This document shows positions 19,634-27,097 of a stretch of DNA of 46,019 nt, piece after piece. Positions within the stretch are counted from its first letter, which is position 1. Every line of letters starts with the position of its first letter. The notes under the pieces are model-generated. The model was not told where the DNA came from. It saw nothing but the letters and a program-made list of their open reading frames with translations, and made no database searches. Source of the DNA: a virus; IMG/VR virus record IMGVR_UViG_3300045952_000136, positions 1 to 46,019 of that record. One strand, written 5' to 3'. A program made the translations under genes and the position numbers.

Positions 19634-21124
19634 GTGCATTGGCTGGATTCCTTGACGGTCGGTCTCGCGCCCAAGTGGACCGCGCGCCGTATGCGGGCCC
19701 GCGCCGCCGCCGAGCTGCTCGCCCGGCACTTCGAGGCCGCCTCGGCTGGCCGCCGGACGCAGGGCTGGCGCCGGACCTCGACGGATGCCAACGCCGCGTT
19801 GTCCGGCCAGCTCTCCGCACTGCGGGACCATACGCGCGACCTCGTGCGGAATCAGCCCTACGCGGCCGGCGCCCTCGACACGATCATCGACGACGTGGTT
19901 GGGTGGGGGATTACGGCCGACGCAGCGCCCGCGTGGTGGTCGCGCTGGGCGGAGACCACGGCCTGCGACGCCGACGGGCGCGAGGATCTCTACGGGCTGC
20001 AGGCCGGCGTGGTGCGGACCGTCGTCGAGTCCGGTGAGTGCCTGGTGCGCCGCCGATGGCGACGCCCCGCGGATGGATTCCCGATCCCCCTGCAGCTCCA
20101 GGTGATGGAGCCGGACTTCCTCGACACGTCGAAGGACGGGATCGTCACGCCGGGCGGGGGGCGCATCATCCAGGGCGTCGAGTTCAACGGGATCGGCCAG
20201 CGCACGAGCTACTGGCTCTTTCGAGATCACCCGGGGTCAAGCGCGCCATTCAGCGGCGGCGCCATCTCGGGCGCCTCGACGCCCATTCCCGCCTCGGAAA
20301 TCCTACACGTCTACCGAGCTGGCCGCCGTGGCGCGGCCCGCGGGTATCCGTGGTTCGCACCGGTGATCCTCGGGCTCAAGGACTTCGACGAATACCAGGA
20401 CGCGACGCTCGTCAAGCAGAAGGTCGCCGCGTGCCTGTCGGTCCTGACGATCGACGTCGACGGGACATCGATGCCGCTCGGGACGGTCGATCCGTCCGCG
20501 CCCGCCGTCGACCTCCTCGAGCCCGGGGGGATTCACAACCTCCCGCCGGGCCGCGACGTGAAGGTCGTAGACCCGCCAGCGGTGAGTGAGCACGATGCCT
20601 TCTCGCGCACGGTGCTGCGCGGGCTCGCGCGCGGCCTCGGGATGACCTACGAGGATTTCGCGGGCGACTACGCGGACCTCCCGTTCTCTGCGGCCCGCAT
20701 GTCGAATCGACGCTACTGGCTCCGCATTCTCTCGATTCGCTGGCGGATGCTCGTGCCGCAGTTCTGCGATCCGGTGTGGCGCTGGGCCATGGAAGCCGCC
20801 GGGGTGATGGGCATGCCGGCCCCGCCGTCGACCGAGTGGACGGCCCCGCCCGCGCCATCGGTGGATCCGGAGAAAGAGGGCACGGCCGCCGTGCGGAACA
20901 TCCGCGCCGCGCTCTCTTCGTTCTCGGAAGAGATCCGACAGCGCGGCTACAAGCCGGAGCAACTGCTCCGGCAACTCCAGCAGGATCAGCAACTCCTCGA
21001 TCGGCTCGGGATCATCTCCGACGCCGACCCGCGCAAGACTTCACAGCAAGGCCAACTTCAATCCGCCGCCGCTCCGGCGCGCCCGGTGGCGGCCGAACCA
21101 TCCCAGAACGGAGTCCACGTCTGA
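19634..21124 (+). CDS. Portal protein, lambda gpB family
   Basis: 496 residues from GTG 19634. Characteristic stretches include the N-terminal helices, HTRDLVRNQPYAAGALDTII-type wing residues, VESGECLVRRRW, and LQVMEPDFLDTSKDG. RAGRRGAARGYPWFAPVILG follows, then the stem/crown region and the D-Y-A-D-L-P-F-S-A-A-R motif typical of lambda-type portals. It forms the dodecameric DNA-entry ring. Length is near lambda's. Confidence 0.93.
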   Translation: MHWLDSLTVGLAPKWTARRMRARAAAELLARHFEAASAGRRTQGWRRTSTDANAALSGQLSALRDHTRDLVRNQPYAAGALDTIIDDVVGWGITADAAPAWWSRWAETTACDADGREDLYGLQAGVVRTVVESGECLVRRRWRRPADGFPIPLQLQVMEPDFLDTSKDGIVTPGGGRIIQGVEFNGIGQRTSYWLFRDHPGSSAPFSGGAISGASTPIPASEILHVYRAGRRGAARGYPWFAPVILGLKDFDEYQDATLVKQKVAACLSVLTIDVDGTSMPLGTVDPSAPAVDLLEPGGIHNLPPGRDVKVVDPPAVSEHDAFSRTVLRGLARGLGMTYEDFAGDYADLPFSAARMSNRRYWLRILSIRWRMLVPQFCDPVWRWAMEAAGVMGMPAPPSTEWTAPPAPSVDPEKEGTAAVRNIRAALSSFSEEIRQRGYKPEQLLRQLQQDQQLLDRLGIISDADPRKTSQQGQLQSAAAPARPVAAEPSQNGVHV

Positions 21125-21364
21125 TGGTGAAATCGAGCGATCTGCAGAATCGCGCGGTGATCGAGGGGCCCGCCCCGGCCGGGGCGGATGAGGTGACCGA
21201 GGCCATCCGCAGGATGAAGCCGCCGAAGCGGGACGCGCCGGCCGAGTTGGCCGAGATGAAGGCTCGGATCGAACAAGCGGACAACCTCAGGGCGCCCCGG
21301 GATGTGCACTGTGGGTGCTGTTACGGGCGAGGGAGGGCCGACGCCGTGATGCTGATCCGGGGGC

Positions 21365-21372
21365 CAGTCGAG
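21365..21372. repeat. 8-bp target-site duplication, left copy
   Basis: CAGTCGAG here is identical to 24056-24063 at the other end of the element. Eight bases is the duplication length of the IS1595 family. The choice of element boundary (GGTAA...TTACC) is the one that makes the duplication exactly 8. Confidence 0.92.
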
Positions 21373-21395
21373 GGTAATAATATACTTGCGTCACA
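21373..21395. repeat. Left terminal inverted repeat of the IS element
   Basis: Starts GGTAATAATATACTTG and pairs with 24033-24055, mismatching at positions 6, 7, 17 and 18. Unlike the right end, the TTGACT promoter box is changed to TTGCGT, so this end probably does not drive the rightward passenger by itself. Confidence 0.9.
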
Positions 21396-21410
21396 TGGCC
21401 GGGGTGGGGC

Positions 21411-22250
21411 ATGATCGCCCCCGCCGGCCCCGTGGAGCCCAGGTTGTGGCCCTGGGAGGCCGAGCCTTACCGCTTGTGGAGCCTCCTAGACATGGCGGGA
21501 TTCGACTGCCGAGCGCTGATAAACGCAGTCCGCAACTTGCAGAAGGTGCGACTTGACTTCCAGGTAGGGCGCGAGTCGGCATCGTCGCTGATACAGGCGA
21601 TGCAAATTCTTCATCGAGCATGCTCCGAGTTGCCCTACCCGAGGAGCTTGATGGATGAGCTTCATCGCGTAGCGTATCCCGGTTTCAGCGGTCAGACTGA
21701 GGCCCCAGAGATCGGGCTGATAGAATCGCTTGAGCGCCAGGCGCTGGGGCACCTAGAGAACATCGGGTTCTTTGCGGTTCATCCCGACCGCGCCGACTTC
21801 TATGGTGAGAAGGGGCAAGCCTGGTTTAGCTTGGCTGCTCGCCAGAAGCTCTCAGCGGCGGCGCACGATATGCGCGATGCGTGTCAGTGCTATGCCCTAG
21901 ATCAGTGGACGGCGAGCGTGTTCCATTGTATGCGAGTGCTCGAAATAGCCTTTCGTGCGCTCGCGCGACATCTCCAGGTAAGTTTGCAGCACGACCTTGA
22001 GTATGCCGATTGGAATACGCTACAGAATCAGGTAAATAGTCGGATCAGGGCCCTGCACGATGAGAAGAGGGGGAGGGCGAAATCAGAGGAATTAGAATTC
22101 TACACCGCATGCGCTACCGAGCTCGATCATTTCGGGTGGGCATGGCGGCATGGTGTCTGTCATGCCAGGACCCGCCACGATCAGCAGAGTGCGCGTGAAG
22201 TTCTGGACCGGGTACGGAAGTTCGTTGACCGGGTGGCGGCGAGGCTCTGA
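21411..22250 (+). CDS. HEPN-like passenger protein of the IS element
   Basis: 279 residues. The C-terminal third is helical, with QWTASVFHCMRVLEIAFRAL, then EFYTACATELDHFGWAWRHG, and R246-x4-H251 (RHGVCH), the R-x4-6-H signature of HEPN RNases. The following helix ends the domain (REVLDRVRKFVDRVAARL). HEPN proteins occur in abortive-infection and toxin-antitoxin systems, but non-enzymatic members exist. The start forms ATGA with the stop of the interrupted phage gene, so it may be translated from the phage late operon. Codon and base use are less GC-rich than in phage genes. No antitoxin-type partner is certain. Confidence 0.65.
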   Translation: MIAPAGPVEPRLWPWEAEPYRLWSLLDMAGFDCRALINAVRNLQKVRLDFQVGRESASSLIQAMQILHRACSELPYPRSLMDELHRVAYPGFSGQTEAPEIGLIESLERQALGHLENIGFFAVHPDRADFYGEKGQAWFSLAARQKLSAAAHDMRDACQCYALDQWTASVFHCMRVLEIAFRALARHLQVSLQHDLEYADWNTLQNQVNSRIRALHDEKRGRAKSEELEFYTACATELDHFGWAWRHGVCHARTRHDQQSAREVLDRVRKFVDRVAARL

Positions 22251-22252
22251 AG

Positions 22253-22408
22253 TTATGGCCCGCGTTGCCTCTCCCGCTTCTTCTCTCGCCACGCGCGGTC
22301 ACGCTTCTCCACTTCCGTCTTTGGCGTCCGCACCACCTTCCGCGCCAGGTCAACGAACTTTTCATACGGTGTCCGCGTGTCGGGCGTCGTGCTGGCCTCG
22401 TTCCTCAT
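22253..22408 (-). CDS. Small passenger protein of the IS element
   Basis: 51 residues from ATG 22408, chosen for the strong AGGAGG just upstream; longer in-frame readings have no such site. The sequence PYEKFVDLARKVVRTPKTEV, then an Arg/Lys-rich helix, resembles many small bacterial proteins of the type Y/E-K-F-x-x-L-x-x-K-V-x-x-V/T-P-K-x-E. Their function is not established here. Eight bases after the membrane-protein gene, so co-transcribed with it; it converges on the HEPN-like gene. Confidence 0.65.
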   Translation of the reverse strand: MRNEASTTPDTRTPYEKFVDLARKVVRTPKTEVEKRDRAWREKKRERQRGP

Positions 22409-22416
22409 GTGGCCTC

Positions 22417-22830
22417 CTACTGATGACTCGCGAGCCTGATGATAGTCGGCACCATCGCTCCGACCAGGACGGCTACACCGCAGAACGCCACGGCCTGCTT
22501 TGCCGCGAAGAGGTAGGTGCGGAAGCCGTAGAACTTGTCCGGTGTCCATCCTCTCAGCTCTCCGTCAAGTTCCATGGCGTTCCAAGTGTTGCACCCGTTG
22601 AGATATCCGACGAGATATTGCGCCCAGTCCAGAAGGAGCGCAACAAATGCCAAGGCTATGGCGACGAGAACACCCAGCGGCAAGACGCTGATGCGGTCGT
22701 TGGGTGTTACGAGGAATCCCCAGCCCACCGCGAGAATTCCCACACAGGTAGCTCGTACGAGAGTGCTTATTCGCGCCGAGATGTCATCAAGGTCTTTGGC
22801 TACATCGGTCTTGGTGGCTGTGTTTGGCAT
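22417..22830 (-). CDS. Multi-TM passenger membrane protein of the IS element
   Basis: 137 residues from ATG 22830 with a GAGG site. About three transmembrane helices are visible: VRATCVGILAVGWGFLV, VLPLGVLVAIALAFVALLL and AAKQAVAFCGVAVLVGAMVP, with a charged loop (DGELRGWTPDKFYGFRTY) between the last two. Paired with the 51-residue gene downstream. Membrane effectors are common in abortive infection, but no family is recognised. Confidence 0.65.
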   Translation of the reverse strand: MPNTATKTDVAKDLDDISARISTLVRATCVGILAVGWGFLVTPNDRISVLPLGVLVAIALAFVALLLDWAQYLVGYLNGCNTWNAMELDGELRGWTPDKFYGFRTYLFAAKQAVAFCGVAVLVGAMVPTIIRLASHQ

Positions 22831-23031
22831 GGCCTCATGCTACCTCATTTTGGGCCCCGGTCTGTCTGGCCTGGGTTGAATCGGCTTAGGTTCGTCTCTC
22901 CTGGTTGGGCCCGGCATCGGGCCAGGCCTTGGCTCTGGGCCCGGTTGCGGCCTGGGCCGCGCGGGTCGAAGTGGCGGCCGAGGTGCGGGTCTCACTGTGG
23001 GCGCTTCCCCCTCCCCTCACGGGGCTTACCC

Positions 23032-24006
23032 TCACGTCGTAGCTGGCAGCATGTCCTTGCCGGTCAGCGCGCGGTAGGTCACGCGCTTCCCGACCACGCG
23101 CCGCAGAACCTCCATGAACCGCGCGCCATCCGACGCCTTCCGCGTGTTGAATCGGAAGGCCTCTTCGTCCAGGTAGCGGAACAGGTGAAACGCTTCGACC
23201 GAAACGTAGGTGCCCTTGATCGCTCGCTTCAACAGCGTCCAGAAGTTCTCCATGCCGTTGGTGTGAATCTTCCCGTCCACGTACTTCTCGGCATGGTCAA
23301 TCACGCCGTGGGTGTACTCGGCCGCGAGCCCGTCGTAGGACTTGAGCGCATCGGTGTAGACGTTCGTGCCGGGCTCGACGTGCGCCTTGATCTCCGGCCG
23401 CAGCGTCTTCTTGCGGTTGTTCGGGACGTGCTTCACGCGGACCCGGGAGTGCCCGTCCGGCCCGTGGCGCTCCAGCAAGCCCATGACCGCGGACTTGCCC
23501 ATGGGGCCCGTGCCCTTGATCTTGGCGGCGCGCTTGTGCGCGTGCATGAAGCGAGCCTTGCCGCCAATGAACGTCTCGTCAACTTCCACGTCGCCGGCCA
23601 TCTTGTCAAAGCTGCCATCCTGCATCGCCAGACGAATGCGGTGCATCATGAACCACGCGGACTTTTGCGTGATGCTGAGCGCCCGCGCCACTTCGTAGCT
23701 GCTGATCCCGTTCTTGTCGCTGGCGATCATCCACATGGCCGCGAACCACTTCTCCAGCGGCAGCGGCGAATCCTCGAAGATCGTGCCGACCTTGGCCGAG
23801 AACTGGCGGCCGGGGTGCTTCTCGCGGCACGTCCAGAGACGACGAGTCGAGATGAAGGACGTGGCATCGCTGCCGCAGATCGGACACCGGACCACGCCAT
23901 CCGGCCAGCGAAGCTGGACCATGAACGAGAGGCAGATATCGGGATCGGAGAAGTAGCGGATGGCCTCTACCAGGGTCTCGGGGGCGGCCGGGGTGTTGTG
24001 TTCCAT
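23032..24006 (-). CDS. IS1595-family (ISXO2-like) DDE transposase
   Basis: 324 residues from ATG 24006; a longer reading to 24042 would cross the promoter. An N-terminal zinc ribbon (C41-P-I-C44 ... C60-x3-H64) is followed by helices, then the ISXO2 domain with all three catalytic residues: D143 (VEVDETFIGG), D219 (VYTDALKSY) and E253 (TNGMENFWTLLKR). The frame is intact, so the enzyme is probably active. The 3' end reaches GRALTGKDMLP-type residues typical of the family's end. Confidence 0.95.
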   Translation of the reverse strand: MEHNTPAAPETLVEAIRYFSDPDICLSFMVQLRWPDGVVRCPICGSDATSFISTRRLWTCREKHPGRQFSAKVGTIFEDSPLPLEKWFAAMWMIASDKNGISSYEVARALSITQKSAWFMMHRIRLAMQDGSFDKMAGDVEVDETFIGGKARFMHAHKRAAKIKGTGPMGKSAVMGLLERHGPDGHSRVRVKHVPNNRKKTLRPEIKAHVEPGTNVYTDALKSYDGLAAEYTHGVIDHAEKYVDGKIHTNGMENFWTLLKRAIKGTYVSVEAFHLFRYLDEEAFRFNTRKASDGARFMEVLRRVVGKRVTYRALTGKDMLPATT

Positions 24007-24013
24007 GCCCCTC

Positions 24014-24042
24014 AAGGTAGCAGGAGAGCGAGTGTGAGTCAA
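24014..24042 (-). promoter_or_regulatory. Transposase promoter reading inward from the right IS end
   Basis: On the minus strand TTGACT (24042-24037, inside the right inverted repeat) and TACCTT (24019-24014) are 17 bases apart, a reasonable sigma70 promoter. The start ATG follows 8 bases after the -10 box, so the leader is very short or absent, which would keep transposase levels low. Confidence 0.65.
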
Positions 24043-24055
24043 GTATATGCTTACC
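24033..24055. repeat. Right terminal inverted repeat of the IS element
   Basis: Reads TGTGAGTCAAGTATATGC then TTACC and is the inverted partner of 21373-21395 (19 of 23 matching). It carries the -35 box of the transposase promoter. Confidence 0.9.
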
Positions 24056-24063
24056 CAGTCGAG
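24056..24063. repeat. 8-bp target-site duplication, right copy
   Basis: CAGTCGAG, identical to 21365-21372. Phage reading resumes immediately after it with GCT CTG TGA. Confidence 0.92.
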
Positions 24064-24068
24064 GCTCT

Positions 24069-24254
24069 GTGAGCGACGACACGGCGGAAGGCGTTGCGGC
24101 GGCCGTGGCCGCTGAGGCCCGGCGCCACAAGGCCGAGATCAATGCCGGCCGCGTGAGCCGCGTTCTGATCGAGGCCCGTATCGGCCAGGATGGCGCGATC
24201 CATACGCGCCCCGCGAGGGTCCGCACAAGAAACTTGCAATCGGGGCGCGAGTAG
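24069..24254 (+). CDS. Hypothetical small helical protein
   Basis: 61 residues from GTG 24069. Before the insertion its start overlapped the stop of the gene at 21124 as GTGA; now translation must initiate on its own, with GAGG four bases upstream. The sequence is helical and basic (AAAVAAEARRHKAEINAGRV). No family recognised. The 157 bases that follow hold no gene; GGGGAGACGGG just before 24412 is the capsid gene's ribosome-binding site. Confidence 0.6.
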   Translation: MSDDTAEGVAAAVAAEARRHKAEINAGRVSRVLIEARIGQDGAIHTRPARVRTRNLQSGRE

Positions 24255-24411
24255 CGTAGCGTCCCGAATCGCGTAGTCAGCGACTGCTGGATGCCCCGCC
24301 TACGGGATGAGCCCGGCGCCGCTGGTGGACGTAGCAGGTGCCCCTGCTATCTCTGCCGCCGGTGTCCGGGCTTTTGTGCATTCAGCCTGCCGGCGGTCCC
24401 GGGGAGACGGG

Positions 24412-26448
24412 ATGAAGAAGGGCCGGCAGCAAGTAGCGGCGGACGGCGAGCGCACCGAGGATCTCCCGCGCCTCTCTCTCCGCGCCGACGTCCGCCCGGA
24501 GTCGATCGACGTCGAGGCCCGCACGGTCGAGGTAGTCTTCTCCTCCGGCGCCCCCGTCAAGCGATACAGTTGGGCGCTCGGCCAGCCCTACGTCGAGACC
24601 CTCTCACTGGAGCCGGGCCACGTCCGCCTCCAGCGCCTCAACAAGACCGGCCAATTTCTCGACTCGCACTCTTCCTTCCGGCTTGCCAATGTCCTCGGCG
24701 CCGTCGTCAAGGGGAGCGCGCGCATCGAGGACGGCCTGGGTGTCGCCACGGTGCGGTTCTCCAAGCGCGCCGACGTCGAGCCGATCTGGCAGGACATTCA
24801 GGATGGAATCATCCGCAACGTGAGCGTGGGCTACGACGTCCACAAGTACGAAGAGACCGCGGCCACGTCCGCGCAGCCGATGCGGCGCCACGCGATCGAC
24901 TGGGAGCCCTACGAGATCAGCGGCGTGCCGATGCCCGCGGACATGAACGCGCAGGTCCGCGATGCCCAGGCCCCGACCCATCCGTGCGTGATTGTCACGC
25001 GCGTCGAGGAGAGCACGAGCATGGACGAGACCGAACGCCCGAATCCCGACCCCGAGCCGCCTCAGCCGACCGACCCGACCGATCCGGGAGCGCCGCACGG
25101 GGCTGCGACACCGGCCGAGCGCCAGGCCGCGCAGACCGCCGAGCAGCGCGGGGAGATGGTGGAGCGCGCTCGCGTCGAGGGCATCATGCGTGCCGTGACC
25201 GCCGTGCGCCTGCCCGTCGAGCTCGCCGCCAAGCTCATCAGCGATGGCGCGAGTCTCGAGCGAGCCCAGGCCGTCGTGATCGAGGAAGTCTCCCGGCGCG
25301 GCAGTCTGGACCTCGGGCCGCGGCCCGGCGGGAGCGGGATCGAGGTCATCCGCGACGTCAATTCCCACGTCCGCGCGGGCATCACCAACGCCCTGCTGCA
25401 CCGGATCAAGCCCGAGTGGTTCAAGCTCGACGAGGTCGGGCGGCTGTATGCCAATCGGCGGATGATCGGCCTCGCCGAGTGCTGGCTCCAGAGCTGCGGG
25501 GCCCGCACCACGGCGATGTCGCAACTGGAGATTGCCGGGATCGCCCTCGGGCTCAGCATGCGGGCCGGGCTCCATACCACCTCCGACTTCACGAACATCC
25601 TCGCCGACGCGATGGGCAAGACTCTGCGCCGCGCGTACGATGAGGCGCCGCAGGTGTTCGCGCCGATCGTCAGCCGCAAGGAGCTGGTCGACTTCAAGCC
25701 CGTGAAGCGGACCCAGCTTTCCGAGGCCCCGGCGCTGGACCTCGTGAACGAGCATGGAGAATTCACCAGCGGCACGATGGGCGACGCGAAGGAGCAGTAC
25801 CAGCTCGGGACCTACGGCAAGACCTTCGGCATCACGCGCCAGGCACTCGTCAACGATGACCTCGATGCCTTCTCGAATCTCGCTGTGAAGTTCGGCCGAT
25901 CCGCGCGCCAGAAGGAATCGGATCTCGTCTGGGCGCAGATCACCGGCAACCCGACGATGGGCGACGGCGTGGCCCTGTTCCACACCGCGTCCCACGGCAA
26001 CCTCGCGGGCTCCGGTGGCGCCATCGACATCACCACGATCGGCGCGGGCCGCACGGCGATGGGGCTCCAGAAGGGGCTCGCGGCCGTCGAGTACCTGAAC
26101 ATCGAGCCGCGATTCCTGATCGCGCCGAAGGGCAAGCAGACCATCGCTGAGCAGTTCGTCTCGACGCAGCTCCTCGCGACGGCCGCCACCAGCGTCAACC
26201 CGTTCGCGGGCAAGCTCACCGTCATCTCCGATCCGCGCCTCGACGCGAACAGCGCGACGGCCTGGTATCTCGCGGCCAGCGTCGACCAGGTCGATGTCAT
26301 CGAGCTGGGATTCCTGGCCGGTGAGATGGGCCCGGTCGTCGAATCGCAGGTGGGCTTCCGCGTCGACGGCATCGAGGTGAAGTGCCGCCACGACGTGGCG
26401 GCGAAGGTCATCGACTGGCGCGGGCTCTACAAGAATCCGGGCGCCTAG
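24412..26448 (+). CDS. Prohead protease / major capsid protein fusion
   Basis: 678 residues from ATG 24412, preceded by GGAG. Residues about 20-190 are an HK97-type prohead protease with candidate catalytic H86 (FLDSHSSFRLANVLG) and S138 (IIRNVSVGYDV). Residues 200-300 are a charged Pro/Glu/Gln-rich linker, a likely delta/scaffold part. From about 330 on lies an HK97-fold capsid (GRLYANRRMIGLAECWLQSC; FTSGTMGDAKEQYQLGTYGK; ITRQALVNDDLDAF). The fusion is a known arrangement in phages. An internal in-frame ATG 25021 with GAGGAG nine bases upstream could yield a separate 475-residue capsid form. Confidence 0.9.
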   Translation: MKKGRQQVAADGERTEDLPRLSLRADVRPESIDVEARTVEVVFSSGAPVKRYSWALGQPYVETLSLEPGHVRLQRLNKTGQFLDSHSSFRLANVLGAVVKGSARIEDGLGVATVRFSKRADVEPIWQDIQDGIIRNVSVGYDVHKYEETAATSAQPMRRHAIDWEPYEISGVPMPADMNAQVRDAQAPTHPCVIVTRVEESTSMDETERPNPDPEPPQPTDPTDPGAPHGAATPAERQAAQTAEQRGEMVERARVEGIMRAVTAVRLPVELAAKLISDGASLERAQAVVIEEVSRRGSLDLGPRPGGSGIEVIRDVNSHVRAGITNALLHRIKPEWFKLDEVGRLYANRRMIGLAECWLQSCGARTTAMSQLEIAGIALGLSMRAGLHTTSDFTNILADAMGKTLRRAYDEAPQVFAPIVSRKELVDFKPVKRTQLSEAPALDLVNEHGEFTSGTMGDAKEQYQLGTYGKTFGITRQALVNDDLDAFSNLAVKFGRSARQKESDLVWAQITGNPTMGDGVALFHTASHGNLAGSGGAIDITTIGAGRTAMGLQKGLAAVEYLNIEPRFLIAPKGKQTIAEQFVSTQLLATAATSVNPFAGKLTVISDPRLDANSATAWYLAASVDQVDVIELGFLAGEMGPVVESQVGFRVDGIEVKCRHDVAAKVIDWRGLYKNPGA

Positions 26449-26463
26449 GGGTCGGAGGGCGCC

Positions 26464-27084
26464 ATGAAGAACTACATCAGTCCCGGGAAGGCCCTGACGC
26501 TCACCGCGCCCTCGGGTGGCGTGGTGAGTGGCACGGCCTATTTGATCGGCGGCCTCCTCGTGGTGGCCACCGTCACCGCCGCCGAGGGCGCGCTTTTCGC
26601 CGCGCTGTCGTGCGGCGTGGTCGATCTGCCGAAGGCCGCGGAGGACGCCTTCACGGAAGGCGAGAAGGTCTACTGGGACAACTCGGCGAAGAAGATCACT
26701 GACACGTCCGGCGGCAACACGCTCATCGGCGTGGCTCTCGCGCCGGTCTCCGCAGTCGTGGCTCTGGCGACGAGCGCGCTCGCGGCCGATCTGCTCATCA
26801 GCGGCATGACGCTCCAGGTGCTCGATTTCGCCCAGCTCGACAGCGACAACGCGACGGTGACCGTGACGATCAACGGGACGCCGTTCGTCCTCACCGAGGA
26901 AGTCGAGTGGAATGCCGCGACCTCGAACAATGCCACGGCCACCAGCTTGGCGGCGGCCATCAACAACCTGACCGGGGTGAAGGCGGCGGCGGTCACCGAC
27001 ACCGTGACCGTCGTGCCGGCCACGGGGCTGAGCGCAACGAATCTCACGACGGGCCGTGTGCGGCTCGACGGGGTAGCGCGATAG
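26464..27084 (+). CDS. DUF2190-family capsid decoration protein with inserted beta domain
   Basis: 206 residues; GGAG upstream. It starts and ends like a DUF2190 protein (TAPSGGVVSGTAYLIGGLLV; EKVYWDNSAKKITDTSGGNT; RVRLDGVAR). About 90 residues are inserted near the end: ATVTVTINGTPFVLTEEVEW, then NAATSNNATATSLAAAINNL, an Ig-like/beta-sandwich repeat type common in virion surface proteins. DUF2190 proteins decorate or stabilise heads. Duplicated in short form at 27098. Confidence 0.82.
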   Translation: MKNYISPGKALTLTAPSGGVVSGTAYLIGGLLVVATVTAAEGALFAALSCGVVDLPKAAEDAFTEGEKVYWDNSAKKITDTSGGNTLIGVALAPVSAVVALATSALAADLLISGMTLQVLDFAQLDSDNATVTVTINGTPFVLTEEVEWNAATSNNATATSLAAAINNLTGVKAAAVTDTVTVVPATGLSATNLTTGRVRLDGVAR

Positions 27085-27097
27085 GAGGCGGCGAGTC

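Larger units (their letters stand above)
21124..21414 (+). pseudogene. Phage gene altered at its 3' end by the IS element
   Basis: ATG overlaps the portal stop. The phage-derived part is 83 codons to Glu at 21370-21372; reading then enters the element, adding 13 residues (GNNILASHGRGGA) before TGA 21412-21414. With the element and one 8-bp target copy removed, reading continues at 24064 as Ala-Leu-stop (GCT CTG TGA), giving 85 residues and a GTGA overlap with the gene at 24069. The product has a helical charged core (VTEAIRRMKPPKRDAPAELA) and a HCGCC cluster. Because only two native residues are lost, it may still function. Confidence 0.8.
21373..24055 (-). mobile_element. IS1595-family (ISXO2-like) insertion sequence with passenger genes
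   Basis: A 2,683-bp element bounded by 23-bp terminal inverted repeats (19 of 23 matching) and an 8-bp target duplication. The transposase is leftward, near the right end. The left two thirds hold three passengers: a HEPN-like gene (+) and two leftward genes. Base composition is visibly less GC-rich than in the flanking phage DNA. The 200 bases at 22831-23031 hold no gene, only GC-rich low-complexity sequence. Some IS1595-family members are known to carry passengers. Confidence 0.93.

Noticed and set aside
22630-22645. AGGAGCGCAACAA as a further iteron copy
   Set aside because: Shares only the GCGCAACA core, lies in the IS element, and is isolated from the cluster at 15.5 kb.
22931-22970. 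Sequence resembling one unit of the 12-bp array inside the IS (TTGCGGCCTGGG)
   Set aside because: Only a single unit in a GC-rich low-complexity stretch; no array, so coincidence is likely.
22150-24072. 640-codon rightward open frame opposite the transposase
   Set aside because: It runs antisense to an intact DDE transposase and two passenger genes with good starts, and crosses the element's end; a shadow frame.
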